Assembly (NCBI GenBank): GCA_949045875.1
Contig: CARPYP010000003.1
Span: 1 to 41,688 of the forward strand
Origin: an uncultured Clostridia bacterium
GTDB taxonomy: Bacteria > Bacillota > Clostridia > TANB77 > CAG-508
Direction: 5' to 3'
Length of the DNA: 41,688 nucleotides
Below are positions 31,871-40,440 of this stretch, piece after piece. Numbering within the stretch: the first letter of the stretch is position 1; every line of letters begins with the position of its first letter. Made by a program: the position numbers and the translations under genes. Below the pieces are notes generated by a model. The model saw only the letters and a list, made by a program, of their open reading frames with translations. It was not told the origin of the DNA and ran no database searches.

Positions 31871-32853
31871 TAAAAAAGGCACTGGTAGCAGTCAGGGCAT
31901 CAGTAAAATTTATAACTATTTTCATAATAGCAGCATTATTAATAATAGGAATAGTAATATTTTTATACAAGCCAATATATGAAGTACACTTAAATGGAGA
32001 ATTTGTAGGTTACAGTGAAGATAAACAAAAGTTACAAGCACGAATAGATAAATATGTACACGAAGGAGACGGAAATGGAGAAAACGTTGCATTTGTACAA
32101 GTGGATAATATGCCAACATATGAATTATGTTTGCTAAAAAAAGACATAGTGCCAAACGATGAAGAAATATATAGCATGGTAAAAGAAACAGGAACAGTAT
32201 ATTATAAATACTATACAATAGCAGTAGACAATGAAGAACAACTAAATGTATCAACATTCCAAGAAGCAGAAGCAGCAGTAAATGAATTAAAGCAAAAAAA
32301 CAGTTCAAATGCAGACGGATTATCAATAATGGAAAAATATAGTGTAGAGCTAGGAGAATTAAAACAAACAGAAGAAGCAATAGCTTCACTATATCAACAA
32401 AAGAAAGTAAGCAAAAAAGTTACAATATCATCATCAAACACAAGCAAACCAACAGCAGGCTCAAAAACAGGACCAAACATAGGAAAATCCTTTAGATACC
32501 CAGTAGCATCACCACGTATCTCATCAAGATATGGAAGAAGATGGGGAAGACTACATGGAGGAATAGACTTTGCAGTTCCAGTAGGAACAAACATATATGC
32601 GTCAGCACCAGGAACAGTAACATATTCAGGGTGGAACTCAGGAGGATATGGATATTTAGTAATAATATCACATGGAAACGGAGTACAAACATACTATGGA
32701 CATAATAGTTCATTAACCTGTTCAGTAGGACAAACAGTATCAGCAGGAGATGTAATAGCAAAATCAGGAAACACAGGACGTTCAACAGGTCCACACTGCC
32801 ATTTTGAAATAAGAGTAAATGGAGTTACATACAATCCAGAAATATATTTATAA
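31867..32853 (+). CDS. Membrane-anchored M23 (LytM-type) peptidoglycan endopeptidase
   Basis: 328 residues. N-terminal transmembrane helix at about 16-34, an extracytoplasmic linker domain, a Ser/Thr/Lys-rich hinge (180-205), and a C-terminal M23 domain with all zinc and catalytic residues: HGGID (His230, Asp234), YYGH (His279) and GPHCHFEIR (His310, His312). It probably cuts cell-wall peptide cross-bridges. Organisation resembles SpoIIQ/SpoIVFA-type sporulation proteins but with intact catalytic residues, so a vegetative or cortex hydrolase is also possible. Translationally coupled to recR. Confidence 0.88.
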   Translation: MIKKALVAVRASVKFITIFIIAALLIIGIVIFLYKPIYEVHLNGEFVGYSEDKQKLQARIDKYVHEGDGNGENVAFVQVDNMPTYELCLLKKDIVPNDEEIYSMVKETGTVYYKYYTIAVDNEEQLNVSTFQEAEAAVNELKQKNSSNADGLSIMEKYSVELGELKQTEEAIASLYQQKKVSKKVTISSSNTSKPTAGSKTGPNIGKSFRYPVASPRISSRYGRRWGRLHGGIDFAVPVGTNIYASAPGTVTYSGWNSGGYGYLVIISHGNGVQTYYGHNSSLTCSVGQTVSAGDVIAKSGNTGRSTGPHCHFEIRVNGVTYNPEIYL

Positions 32854-32959
32854 ATTTACAGCTAACTTATGAAGATGAACGAAATGAGAGAAAACATAAA
32901 AAAATTATTTATTCTCTACTCGATTTTATAAAATAATAAATTGGAAAAGGAGAACAATC

Positions 32960-34381
32960 ATGTTCAACAAATTAAAAGAAGAATGTGGAGTATATGGAAT
33001 ATACTCAAAGCATTCATATGAAAACTTAGCAGAAATAATAAGTGCAGGACTTTCATCTTTACAGCATAGAGGAGAAGAAAGCTGTGGAATAGCAATAAAT
33101 AAAGACGGAATAATTTCCTATCATAAAGACTTAGGGTTAGTATCAAAAGTATTTCCAGAACATATCATAAAAGACTTACCAACAGGAAAAATGGGAATAG
33201 GACATGTAAGATATTCAACCACAGGAGAGGCTAGAAAAGCAAATGCACAACCAATGGTAATAAGACATAAAAAAGGAAATCTAGCTATAGCACATAATGG
33301 AAATATATTCAATGCATATGAACTTAGACAGGAATTAGAAGAAAACGGAGCAATATTTACAACAACAACAGACACAGAAGTTATTAGTTATATAATAGTA
33401 CAAGAAAGGTTAAAATCAAATTCAATAGAAGAAGCACTTGAAAGAGCGATGAAAAGATTTAAAGGGTCATACTCATTACTAATAATGACATCAAAAAAAT
33501 TAATAGTAGCAAGAGATCCGCAAGGATTTAAACCTCTTTGCATAGGGCAAAACGAAGATGAGTATGTATTTGCATCAGAAAGTTGTGCATTAGACTTAAC
33601 AGGAGCAGAATTTGTAAGAGATGTAAATCCTGGAGAAATAGTAGTTGTAACAAACAATGAAATAAAATCAATTCAGACAAATATAGATGCACCAAAAGGA
33701 TTATGTTCATTTGAATATATATACTTTGCAAGACCAGATTCAATAATAGATGGAATAAGTGTACATAGATTTAGAGAAGATGCAGGAAGAATGTTAGCAA
33801 GACAAAAACCAGTTGAAGCGGACATAGTAGCAGGAGTACCAGACTCAGGATTAGATGCTGCTCTAGGATATTCAAAAGAATCAGGAATACACTATGATAT
33901 GGCATTCACAAAAAGTAAATATATTGGAAGAACATTTATACAAAACACACAAGGAGCAAGACAGAAGTTAGTAGGAATGAAACTAAACCCATTAAAATCT
34001 GTTGTAAAAGACAAAAAAATAGTATTAATAGACGACTCAATAGTTAGAGGAACCACAATAACAAGAATAATAACAAGATTAAGAGAAGCAGGAGCCAAAG
34101 AAGTACATCTAAGAATTGCGGCGCCAGCATTTGTAGATGTATGTTACTTTGGAACAGATATAGACAATAAAGAAAAACTTATAGCGTACAATAAGACAAT
34201 AGAAGAAATAAGACAAGAAGTAGGAGCAGACTCATTAGAATATTTAAGTTTAGAAAGTTTAAAAGAAATAACAAAAAACTGTAATATAAAGAATTTATGT
34301 ACAGGATGTTTCACTGGAAAATATCCGATAGAAGTACCAAAAGAAATTCAAAAAGATAGATTTGAAGCAATAAAATTTTAA
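32960..34381 (+). CDS. purF: Amidophosphoribosyltransferase
   Basis: First committed step of purine synthesis: PRPP plus glutamine to phosphoribosylamine. 473 residues. Nucleophile Cys9 lies behind an eight-residue propeptide (MFNKLKEE), as in the Bacillus-type enzyme that matures by cleavage. The Ntn domain has GHVRYSTTGEA and AHNGNIFN. The PRPP loop is IVLIDDSIVRGTT. Cysteines positioned for the Bacillus-type [4Fe-4S] cluster are present in KGLCSFEYIYF, VDVCYFGTD and NLCTGCFTGKYP. It is about 26 kb from the purN-purE-purC group and on the opposite strand. The start follows AAAGGAGAA. No riboswitch is recognised in the 106-base gap upstream. Confidence 0.95.
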   Translation: MFNKLKEECGVYGIYSKHSYENLAEIISAGLSSLQHRGEESCGIAINKDGIISYHKDLGLVSKVFPEHIIKDLPTGKMGIGHVRYSTTGEARKANAQPMVIRHKKGNLAIAHNGNIFNAYELRQELEENGAIFTTTTDTEVISYIIVQERLKSNSIEEALERAMKRFKGSYSLLIMTSKKLIVARDPQGFKPLCIGQNEDEYVFASESCALDLTGAEFVRDVNPGEIVVVTNNEIKSIQTNIDAPKGLCSFEYIYFARPDSIIDGISVHRFREDAGRMLARQKPVEADIVAGVPDSGLDAALGYSKESGIHYDMAFTKSKYIGRTFIQNTQGARQKLVGMKLNPLKSVVKDKKIVLIDDSIVRGTTITRIITRLREAGAKEVHLRIAAPAFVDVCYFGTDIDNKEKLIAYNKTIEEIRQEVGADSLEYLSLESLKEITKNCNIKNLCTGCFTGKYPIEVPKEIQKDRFEAIKF

Positions 34382-34388
34382 AAAGGCA

Positions 34389-34417
34389 GACGAGCCACCT
34401 CAATGAGGTGGCTCGTC
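34389..34417 (+). terminator. Strong hairpin after purF
   Basis: A 12-bp perfect stem GACGAGCCACCT / AGGTGGCTCGTC, loop CAATG. The following T-tract is weak (ACTTTGG). Confidence 0.7.
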
Positions 34418-34719
34418 ACTTTGGCTTATCTAGTAAATGGGATTCCCAAGAGACCTGTACTTTTCTGCAAATTCCTTACTTGCCATCTTATAATGACCTT
34501 AAAAAGTTCTTGTTTATGATCTTTGATTTCTTTGATAGTTTCGGTGTTTGTCAGAGTTTTTGGAACAGCAGGAAAAGATTATGTGAAATAGTTGTCTCAT
34601 TTAATAAAAAGTCGAATATAATAGTATATGGGCATGAGTTTTAGAAATGCCTATGGTAAATACCAAAATTAACTTGGCATTTAATACATCATATGCCCAA
34701 TAAAATATGGAGGCATTAA
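34418..34719 (+). promoter_or_regulatory. Gap ending in a candidate structured leader of the ABC operon
   Basis: No gene is supported here. The distal part folds into nested pairs just before the ATPase start: TGGGCAT (34629-34635) with ATGCCCA (34693-34699), AAATGCC (34645-34651) with GGCATTT (34676-34682), and the inner palindrome TGGTAAATACCA (34654-34665). The ribosome binding site TGGAGG follows at about 34707. It could be a metabolite-sensing leader or an operator. It does not match the TPP or guanidine-I consensus I know. The first 200 bases look like unidentifiable sequence. Confidence 0.4.
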
Positions 34720-35352
34720 ATGAGTGAAAATATATTAAGTTTAAAAAACATAACAAAAATATATCAAGCCAAAAATGGAGAAACAAAGGCATTAGATAAC
34801 ATAAATTTGGATGTAAAAAAAGGAGAGTTTGTTAGTATAATAGGACCAAGTGGATGTGGAAAATCAACTCTACTTTCTATTATTGCTGGATTAGAAGATA
34901 GAAATACTGGAGAAGTTTACTTAGATGGAGAAGAAATAAAAGGAATATCTAGTGAAATAGGATATATGTTACAAAAAGACGGTTTATTAGAATGGAGAAC
35001 AATATATAAAAATGTTATATTAGGATTAGAAATAAGAGGTATAAAAACAAAAGAAAACGAAGAATATGTAAATAATTTATTAAAAAAATATCACTTATAT
35101 GAATTCAAAGATAAATATCCAACACAGCTATCAGGAGGAATGAGGCAGAGGGCAGCACTTATAAGGACACTTGCAATAAAACCAAAAATATTATTACTAG
35201 ATGAAGCATTCTCAGCACTAGATTATCAAACAAGAATAATGGTAACAAAAGACGTATACAGTATTTTAAGACAAGAAGGAATAACATCATTAATTGTAAC
35301 ACATGATATATCAGAAGGGAGATTCCAAAATAGACACTGTGAAAATGCTTGA
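34720..35352 (+). pseudogene. ABC transporter ATPase (SsuB/TauB-type), 5' part, interrupted by insertion
   Basis: ATP-binding subunit of a nitrate/sulfonate/taurine-type importer. Walker A GPSGCGKST (42-50), signature LSGGMRQR (137-144), Walker B ILLLDEAFSALD, and H-loop His195 in THDISEG. Native sequence ends at Gly200; the next ten residues (RFQNRHCENA) come from inserted DNA and end at a chance stop. The missing C-terminus lies at 39307-39481. Joined at the GA core the gene is 774 bases in frame, 257 residues, a normal SsuB length. As it stands the protein keeps all ATPase motifs but lacks the C-terminal helices, so partial function cannot be excluded. Confidence 0.9.
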
Positions 35353-35368
35353 TAAAAAACTGTAACCA

Positions 35369-35404
35369 AGATTTTGTATGCAGTGAAAACTGCGTACAAA
35401 ATCT
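35369..35404. repeat. Long perfect hairpin near the left end of the element
   Basis: AGATTTTGTA-T-GCAGT, loop GAAA, ACTGC-G-TACAAAATCT: 15 pairs around one mismatch. No T-tract follows. Possible recombinase site, terminator blocking host readthrough, or RNA element. Two smaller hairpins (ATTCCGT/ACGGAAAAT and ATCCC/GGGAT) follow up to 35455. Confidence 0.6.
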
Positions 35405-35482
35405 AAATTCCGTCGTAATTATCTTCTACGGAAAATTATCCCACTGGGATAACCTTCCTAGAATATAAAGAATTTGAATTCA

Positions 35483-35530
35483 AAAGATTTAATAAAATAT
35501 GAATAAAGTATTAAAGATTTAATAAAATAT
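35483..35530 (+). repeat. 18-bp direct repeat pair upstream of the abi promoter
   Basis: AAAGATTTAATAAAATAT occurs at 35483-35500 and exactly again at 35513-35530 (period 30). It ends 13 bases before the -35 box at 35544, so it is a candidate operator or recombinase arm site. Confidence 0.6.
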
Positions 35531-35543
35531 ATAATATAGAGTA

Positions 35544-35573
35544 TTGACAGACTAGATTTTAGTATGCTATACT
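35544..35573 (+). promoter_or_regulatory. Promoter of the abi RNA and gene
   Basis: TTGACA (35544-35549), 18-base spacer, TATACT (35568-35573). Transcription expected from about 35580. The best promoter in the element. Confidence 0.75.
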
Positions 35574-35579
35574 GTATAT

Positions 35580-35628
35580 AGTAGATCAAGACTCCGGAAA
35601 CCTATGAGGCCCGGAGTTATTTTTATAG
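35580..35628 (+). ncRNA. Short hairpin RNA upstream of abiF-type gene (abiF RNA-like)
   Basis: Begins at the predicted start site and holds one composite hairpin: outer stem ACTCCGG (35591-35597) / CCGGAGT (35611-35617), inner CCT/AGG, then a T-rich tail to about 35625. So most transcripts may end here as a ~45-base RNA, with the Abi gene read by readthrough (its ribosome binding site TAGGAG follows directly). A conserved RNA called the abiF motif is reported next to AbiF genes; that this is the same motif is my inference from position and shape. Confidence 0.55.
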
Positions 35629-35643
35629 CTAGGAGAAATTTTA

Positions 35644-36600
35644 ATGAATAAAGAATTTAAGACAATAGAAGAACAAATTGAAATTTTAAAAGAACGTAAT
35701 TTAATTATAAATGAAGAAAAAGCAAAAGAAATATTTACAGATAACAATTATTATTATCTAATAAATGGATATAAAGATTTATTTATAGACGAAAATATTG
35801 AAGAAGAAAAATATAAAGATGGTACATCACTTGAAGAAATATTTGCGTTATATAAATTTGATAGTGAATTAAGAAGTATCTTTTTGAAATACATTTTAAT
35901 GATAGAAAGAAGAATAGATACATATATTGCTTATGAATTTTCAAAACAATATGGAGAGAACAACTATCTTATAGAATCTAATTTTAACGATAATAAAATA
36001 AATAATTCAAAGATTAAAGGTCTTATAGCAGATATAAATATTAATATAAATACACAAATAAGAAATGGCAACAAAATGCTTAGTCATTATATAAGACAAT
36101 ATGGATATATTCCATTATGGGTTCTAATTAGAATTATAACCTTTGGGCAAATTTCAAAATTTTATGATTTAATGAAACAACAGGATCAAAATAAAGTTGC
36201 AAAAAAATTCAATGTTAGAGAAAAAGAATTAAAAACACATATACATAATTTGGCAATTATTAGAAATATATGTGCACATGACGAGAAATTGTATGACATA
36301 AGATTAAAAAATACTATAATGAAGAATGATATTCATAAACAATTTAATTTAAATTTGCAAAATGGACAGTATGCTAATGGATACAAAGACTTGTTTTCGA
36401 TAGTAATAATTTTAAAAGTATTATTAAATAAAAAAGAATTCAAAAATTTTTACACTATAATAATGAATAATATTGTAGAATTAAAGAGAGAAATTAAATC
36501 AATTGATTTTTCGCAAGTTTTAGATAAAATGGGGTTTGTGAAAGAGTATAAAAGACTAATAAGTGATTGTTCAGAAATTGGAGAGGAGATTAATATTTAA
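35644..36600 (+). CDS. Abi family protein (Abi_2 / AbiD-AbiF type HEPN)
   Basis: 318-residue phage-defence protein of the Abi_2 family, whose members cause abortive infection. N-terminal signature: FKTIEEQIEILKERNLIINEE, then NNYYYLINGYKDLF, typical of the family (YYRLxGY). HEPN motif R-x4-H is RNICAH (Arg207-His212), the predicted RNase active site. Mid-protein ILMIERRIDTYIAYEFSKQYG and YGYIPLWVLIRIITFGQISKFYDLM are also standard. The reading frame is intact although its two neighbours in the element are broken, suggesting selection on it. Start behind TAGGAG. It is preceded by a hairpin RNA that may act as antitoxin or regulator. Confidence 0.9.
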   Translation: MNKEFKTIEEQIEILKERNLIINEEKAKEIFTDNNYYYLINGYKDLFIDENIEEEKYKDGTSLEEIFALYKFDSELRSIFLKYILMIERRIDTYIAYEFSKQYGENNYLIESNFNDNKINNSKIKGLIADINININTQIRNGNKMLSHYIRQYGYIPLWVLIRIITFGQISKFYDLMKQQDQNKVAKKFNVREKELKTHIHNLAIIRNICAHDEKLYDIRLKNTIMKNDIHKQFNLNLQNGQYANGYKDLFSIVIILKVLLNKKEFKNFYTIIMNNIVELKREIKSIDFSQVLDKMGFVKEYKRLISDCSEIGEEINI

Positions 36601-36616
36601 TGAATAATTATAATGA

Positions 36617-37434
36617 AAAAGGAAAACAAGATATACAATTTTTAATATTGCAAGAAAAAAGGCTTTTAACAGTTTGAATAATACATTAGTCGAGTTATAT
36701 GGTAAAAATAATGTAAGTGAAAAAGATTTTAAAGAGTTATGGCAAAAAAATTTAATTAAAGAAAAAGATATAATAGCAGATGGCTGGTATAATCCGCCAC
36801 CTAAAGGAATGTCTATATTATTTGGGAATAGAGTATCATTTGATTCTTTAAGAAATACATATAATTGGGCAAATGATACAATAATTAATTGGAATGAGGA
36901 TTTATTATATGTGTATTGTTCTCCAGTAGACAGATCATCTGGAATAATTGGTGACATAGCGATAACACTTTATTTTGGAGATAATAAAGATATAATCAAT
37001 CACATAAAAAATTGTCATGATGCAGTATTAGAAATATTTAATAAGCTAAATACTGTAGAAAGTTCGAAAGGACTTTTTAAGCTTTCACAACAAGTATTTC
37101 TTAAGCATAATTAAAAAAATGTATAATTAGTAAAACAGATAATACACCATTAGATTTAGGACATACTTTTCCAAGATTAAATATTCCAACACTAAATAAT
37201 GAATTGACTGAAAATGAAAAGCAAGAAATAAGTAAGTCAAGAAAATTTATTAACGAGAATACAGATTGGAAGTTTACAGAAGGAATACAGTTTACTATAG
37301 AACCACAATTGCTTTCTACAGAAAATTATAATTTACCTCAAATTTCACAGCATTACCTAATTCAAAAAACAAAGGATAAATTTATTATATGTAATGATAT
37401 AGATTTATTACTAGAAAAGTATAAATTAATATAA
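36617..37434 (+). pseudogene. Decayed M24-metallopeptidase-like gene
   Basis: Pieces in two frames join into one protein. Frame one, to 37114: ...SLNNTLVELYGKNNVSEKDF, IIADGWYNPPPKGMSILFG, VDRSSGIIGDIAITLYFG. Frame two, from about 37111 to 37434: KKCIISKTDNTPLDLGHTFPRLN...EGIQFTIEPQLLS. The metal-ligand-like Asp, His and Glu of GDIAI, GHTFPRL and FTIEPQ recall pita-bread (M24) aminopeptidase-fold proteins. The family assignment is by eye and uncertain. No good start codon: a TTG at 36674 is internal, and an ATG at 36600 is in another frame, so there are probably two indels. It directly follows the Abi gene and may once have been its partner. Confidence 0.55.
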
Positions 37435-37611
37435 TTGTTTTTACACAGTACCACGCAAGGTATTTTTATTAAAAACTTAATAGAAAAAATCAAAATTAAT
37501 AATATAAAAGGCTTGCCTTTTATACATTCCCAGTGTTTTTTATGAACACTTTCCTGCGTAAACATTAAGTTTGCAAATATTACATTTCAAAAACACTTCA
37601 AAATCATTACA

Positions 37612-37674
37612 TTGTTTTAAAAAATTAAACATTTATAATAATAGTATGGAAGAGAAAAAAATCTCTTCTTTTTT
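37612..37674 (+). promoter_or_regulatory. Promoter followed immediately by an intrinsic terminator, upstream of the recombinase
   Basis: TTGTTT (37612-37617), 16-base spacer, TATAAT (37634-37639), start near 37646. A perfect terminator begins at once: GAAGAGA / TCTCTTC with T6 (37649-37674). The recombinase start is 54 bases further on. Either this is an attenuator limiting recombinase expression, or the terminator closes the upstream unit and the promoter-like boxes are chance. The remainder of 37435-37727 holds a small hairpin, AGTGTT/AACACT, and nothing else recognisable. Confidence 0.55.
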
Positions 37675-37727
37675 GTAATCATTTTAATATATTGTAATCA
37701 GGAGGAGAAGCATGGGAAGGAGGAAAA

Positions 37728-39295
37728 ATGCTTGAAAAAAGTTCAATCTTCAAAGTAGCGATATATATAAGATTATCTAAAGAAGATATGGATAGAGGAG
37801 ACAATGATAGTGAAAGTGTAAAAAATCAAAAAATACTATTGCAAGAATATGTAAAAAGTTTAGGGGAAGAATATGAACTAGTAGATATTTATATAGACCA
37901 ACGGGTATACTGGAACAAACTTCGATAGACCAAATTTTAAAAGGATGATTAACGATATTGAGCAAGATAAAATAAATATGGTAGTGACAAAGGATTTATC
38001 ACGTTTAGGTCGTGATTACATAGGAACAGGAGAATATATAGAAAAGTGGTTCCCAGAAAAAAATATTAGATATGTTTCAATAAATGATGGTATAGATACT
38101 TTTGAGAATAATAATGGAAATAATGACATAGCACCTTTTAAATCAATATTAAATGATATGTATTCTAAGGACTTATCGAAAAAAATTAGAACAGCCTTAC
38201 ATACTATGCAAAAACAAGGAAAATGGGTAGGAGGAAAAACAGCAATAGGATATATGAGAGATCCAGAGAATAAAAACCATTTAATAATATGTGAGAGAGA
38301 AGCGAAAATAGTAAAAGTAATTTTTAATATGGCAAATGCTGGAAAAGGTGTAGGAGATATAAAAAATTATCTTAACGACAATAAAATACCAACAGCTAAT
38401 GGACTAAGATACAATAAACCATCTTTTTGGGAAAATAAAACAGTAAAACAAATTCTTACAAATAAGGTATATTGCCGGAACCACAGTACAAAACAAAAGG
38501 AGTAGAATTAGTTATAAAAATAGAAAGCTAAGAGCAAATCCAAAGGAAGAATGGAACATTGTAGAAAATACACATGAACCTATTATTGAAAAGAAAATTT
38601 TTGAAGCAGTACAAAAAATGGTAATAGTTCAAAAATATAATAGAAATGAGAAAAAGCATAAATTTTTATTAGATGGACTATTATTTTGCTATGAGTGTAA
38701 GCACAAAATAGGTGTAAGAAGCAAGAAGAATGGATATATGTTTATGGTATGTAATAATTATCGAAGAAACTCTAAAATAGGACTTTGCACATCACATGGT
38801 TTTAATTATTATGCATTAGAAAAAAGAATCTTACAATACATAAGGAATCTATTTTTAGAAATAGATAGTAAGAAAATAGAAATAAACATAAAAAATACTT
38901 TAACAAAATATGACTATGAAAAAATGTTAGAGAAAATAGAGTCTAATATAAAGTTACTAAATGATAACATAGATACAATACATCTTGAAAAAATAAATAA
39001 TCAAATAAGTAAGGAAATGTACGATAGATTATTTAATAAACTAACTAGAGAGATAAAGCAAAAAGAAGAGGAATATGAGGAATTACAAAATAAGAAAAAA
39101 GAGAGTACACAAGATAACAGTAAAGAAATAAGAAGAATTGTTAATGACTTTTTAAAATTAGAAAATCCAAATCCAGAACTAATAAAAATAATTATTAATA
39201 GAATAGAAATACATCAAGACAAACAAATAGACATTATATTAAACTTTAAAAGACTAAATGAAATTTCATTAAAATCAAATAACTGTCTAAATTAG
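37728..39295 (+). pseudogene. Large serine recombinase with two +1 frameshifts
   Basis: Resolvase/invertase-type site-specific recombinase, about 522 codons if repaired. Catalytic domain: IYIRLSKED with nucleophile Ser17, then after shift one GTNFDRPNFKRM, KDLSRLGRDYIGTGEYIE. The recombinase domain follows: GKTAIGYMRDP, then after shift two KEEWNIVENTHEPII. A zinc-ribbon region (LLFCYECKHKIGVRSKKNG...CTSHG) and a long C-terminal coiled coil complete it. Shift one is one extra base around 37898-37902 (GYTG motif), shift two one extra C at about 38475. Strong AAGGAGG before the ATG. Closest in type to TndX/TnpX-like clostridial enzymes. Most likely inactivated, unless the extra bases are sequencing errors. 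Confidence 0.88.
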
Positions 39296-39306
39296 AATCT
39301 ACCAGA

Positions 39307-39481
39307 GAGTATTAGTTTATCAGATAGAGTAGTAGTATTAAGTAAAAGGCCAGCGAAAATCAAAAATATACATGAAATAAAATTTGACATGGAAAATAGG
39401 ACTCCTATTAACTGTAGGGAAAGACCAGAATTTAGCAAATACTTTGATTTGCTTTGGAAGGAGTTGGATATAAATGGATAA
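39307..39481 (+). pseudogene. ABC transporter ATPase, displaced 3' part
   Basis: Reads S-ISLSDRVVVLSKRPAKIKNI...FSKYFDLLWKELDING, the usual C-terminus of SsuB/ThiZ-type ATPases. It has no start codon and is the continuation of the 34720 gene. Its final bases overlap the permease start (ATG 39474 lies inside its last codons), which shows the two genes were translationally coupled before insertion. Confidence 0.92.
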
Positions 39482-40277
39482 TAAAAATATTTCAGAAGAC
39501 AGAAAAAAATATTTGAGAAAAATAAAAATAAACAAAATTACAGTATTAATCACACAAATACTTATATTATTAGCATTTATTTTACTTTGGGAGATACTTG
39601 CAGAAACGAAAGTAATAAACAGTTTTATCACAAGTAGTCCAAGTAGAATATTAGACACATTCATGAATATAAAAAATAATAACTTAATGATGCATTTATG
39701 GGTAACTGCATATGAAACGATAATAGGATTTTTAGCAGGTACAATATTAGGAATAATAATAGCAATAGCATTATGGTGGTCAGAATTTTTATCAAAAGTA
39801 TTAGAACCATTCTTGGTAGTATTAAACAGTTTACCAAAGACAGCATTAGGGCCAATAATAATCATATGGGTAGGAGCTGGTACTCCAGCAATAATTGTAA
39901 TGGCAATAGCAATTTCTTTAATAGTAACAGTACTAGATATAACAAATGGATTTTTAAATACAGATAAAGAAAAAATAAAAATGGCAAAAAGCTTTAATGC
40001 GACTAAATGGCAACTATTAACAAAAATAGTAATACCAAGTAATATATCTACATTTATAAACACCTTAAAAGTAAATATAGGATTATCACTTGTAGGTGTA
40101 ATAACAGGAGAATTCTTAGTATCAAAAGCAGGATTAGGATATTTAATAGTATATGGAGGTCAAGTATTCCAATTAGACTTAGTAATGACAAGTGTAATAA
40201 TCTTAGGAATACTTGCAGCAATAATGTATCAAAGTGTAGTAATATTAGAAAAAATTATTTTACGAGAGAAAAAATAA
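39474..40277 (+). CDS. ABC transporter permease (SsuC/TauC-type)
   Basis: 267 residues with six predicted transmembrane helices (first at about 24-43). The BPD_transp_1 domain contains the EAA-type loop MAKSFNATKWQLLTKIVIPSNIST, where the ATPase docks. Also typical are LNSLPKTALGPIIIIWVG and a C-terminal GLGYLIVYGGQVFQLD...VILGILAAIMYQ. The gene depends on translational coupling to the ATPase, whose 3' end is now separated from its promoter. Its expression is therefore likely reduced or driven from element promoters (inference). Substrate unknown. Confidence 0.9.
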   Translation: MDNKNISEDRKKYLRKIKINKITVLITQILILLAFILLWEILAETKVINSFITSSPSRILDTFMNIKNNNLMMHLWVTAYETIIGFLAGTILGIIIAIALWWSEFLSKVLEPFLVVLNSLPKTALGPIIIIWVGAGTPAIIVMAIAISLIVTVLDITNGFLNTDKEKIKMAKSFNATKWQLLTKIVIPSNISTFINTLKVNIGLSLVGVITGEFLVSKAGLGYLIVYGGQVFQLDLVMTSVIILGILAAIMYQSVVILEKIILREKK

Positions 40278-40291
40278 TACAAATTATAAAT

Positions 40292-40336
40292 AATGTACTG
40301 AACCCAAAAAGTCCAATTTTGGGTTCAGTACATTTT
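40292..40336 (+). terminator. Very strong terminator between permease and binding protein
   Basis: An 18-bp stem AATGTACTGAACCCAAAA / TTTTGGGTTCAGTACATT ending in a T-run. The binding-protein gene therefore needs its own promoter or regulated readthrough. I see no strong promoter boxes in 40340-40430. Confidence 0.9.
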
Positions 40337-40440
40337 GTTATAGAAACCTTTTCTAAGTAAAAGAAAAATCCTTAACCTCCATCACACATTATTAACATAA
40401 GCATAATATATAAAGAAAATATAAAAAAGGAGGTTTTATT

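Larger units (their letters stand above)
35321..39308 (+). mobile_element. Serine-recombinase integrative element with Abi cargo
   Basis: About 3,988 bp inserted in the ABC ATPase gene. Left junction GG-GA-GATTCC at 35317-35326, right junction CCA-GA-GA-GTATTAG near 39303-39315. Removing the segment with one GA kept restores the ATPase frame exactly. A GA dinucleotide at both ends is the known core of TndX/TnpX-type large serine recombinases (Tn5397, Tn4451). Terminal sequences are imperfect inverted copies (GAGATTC on the left, GAATCTA on the right). Contents in order: a long hairpin, 18-bp direct repeats, promoter plus hairpin RNA, an Abi_2/AbiF-type gene, a decayed M24-like gene, and a frameshifted serine recombinase whose stop codon is about 13 bases from the right end. 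Exact ends could shift by two bases. Confidence 0.85.

Noticed and set aside
34408..34644. 78-codon open frame after purF
   Set aside because: It begins inside the purF terminator stem, has no ribosome binding site and no recognisable domain.
34418..34719. TPP or guanidine-I riboswitch before the SsuABC-type operon
   Set aside because: Looked for because NMT1/SsuA-type importers often have them, but the conserved core sequences are absent.
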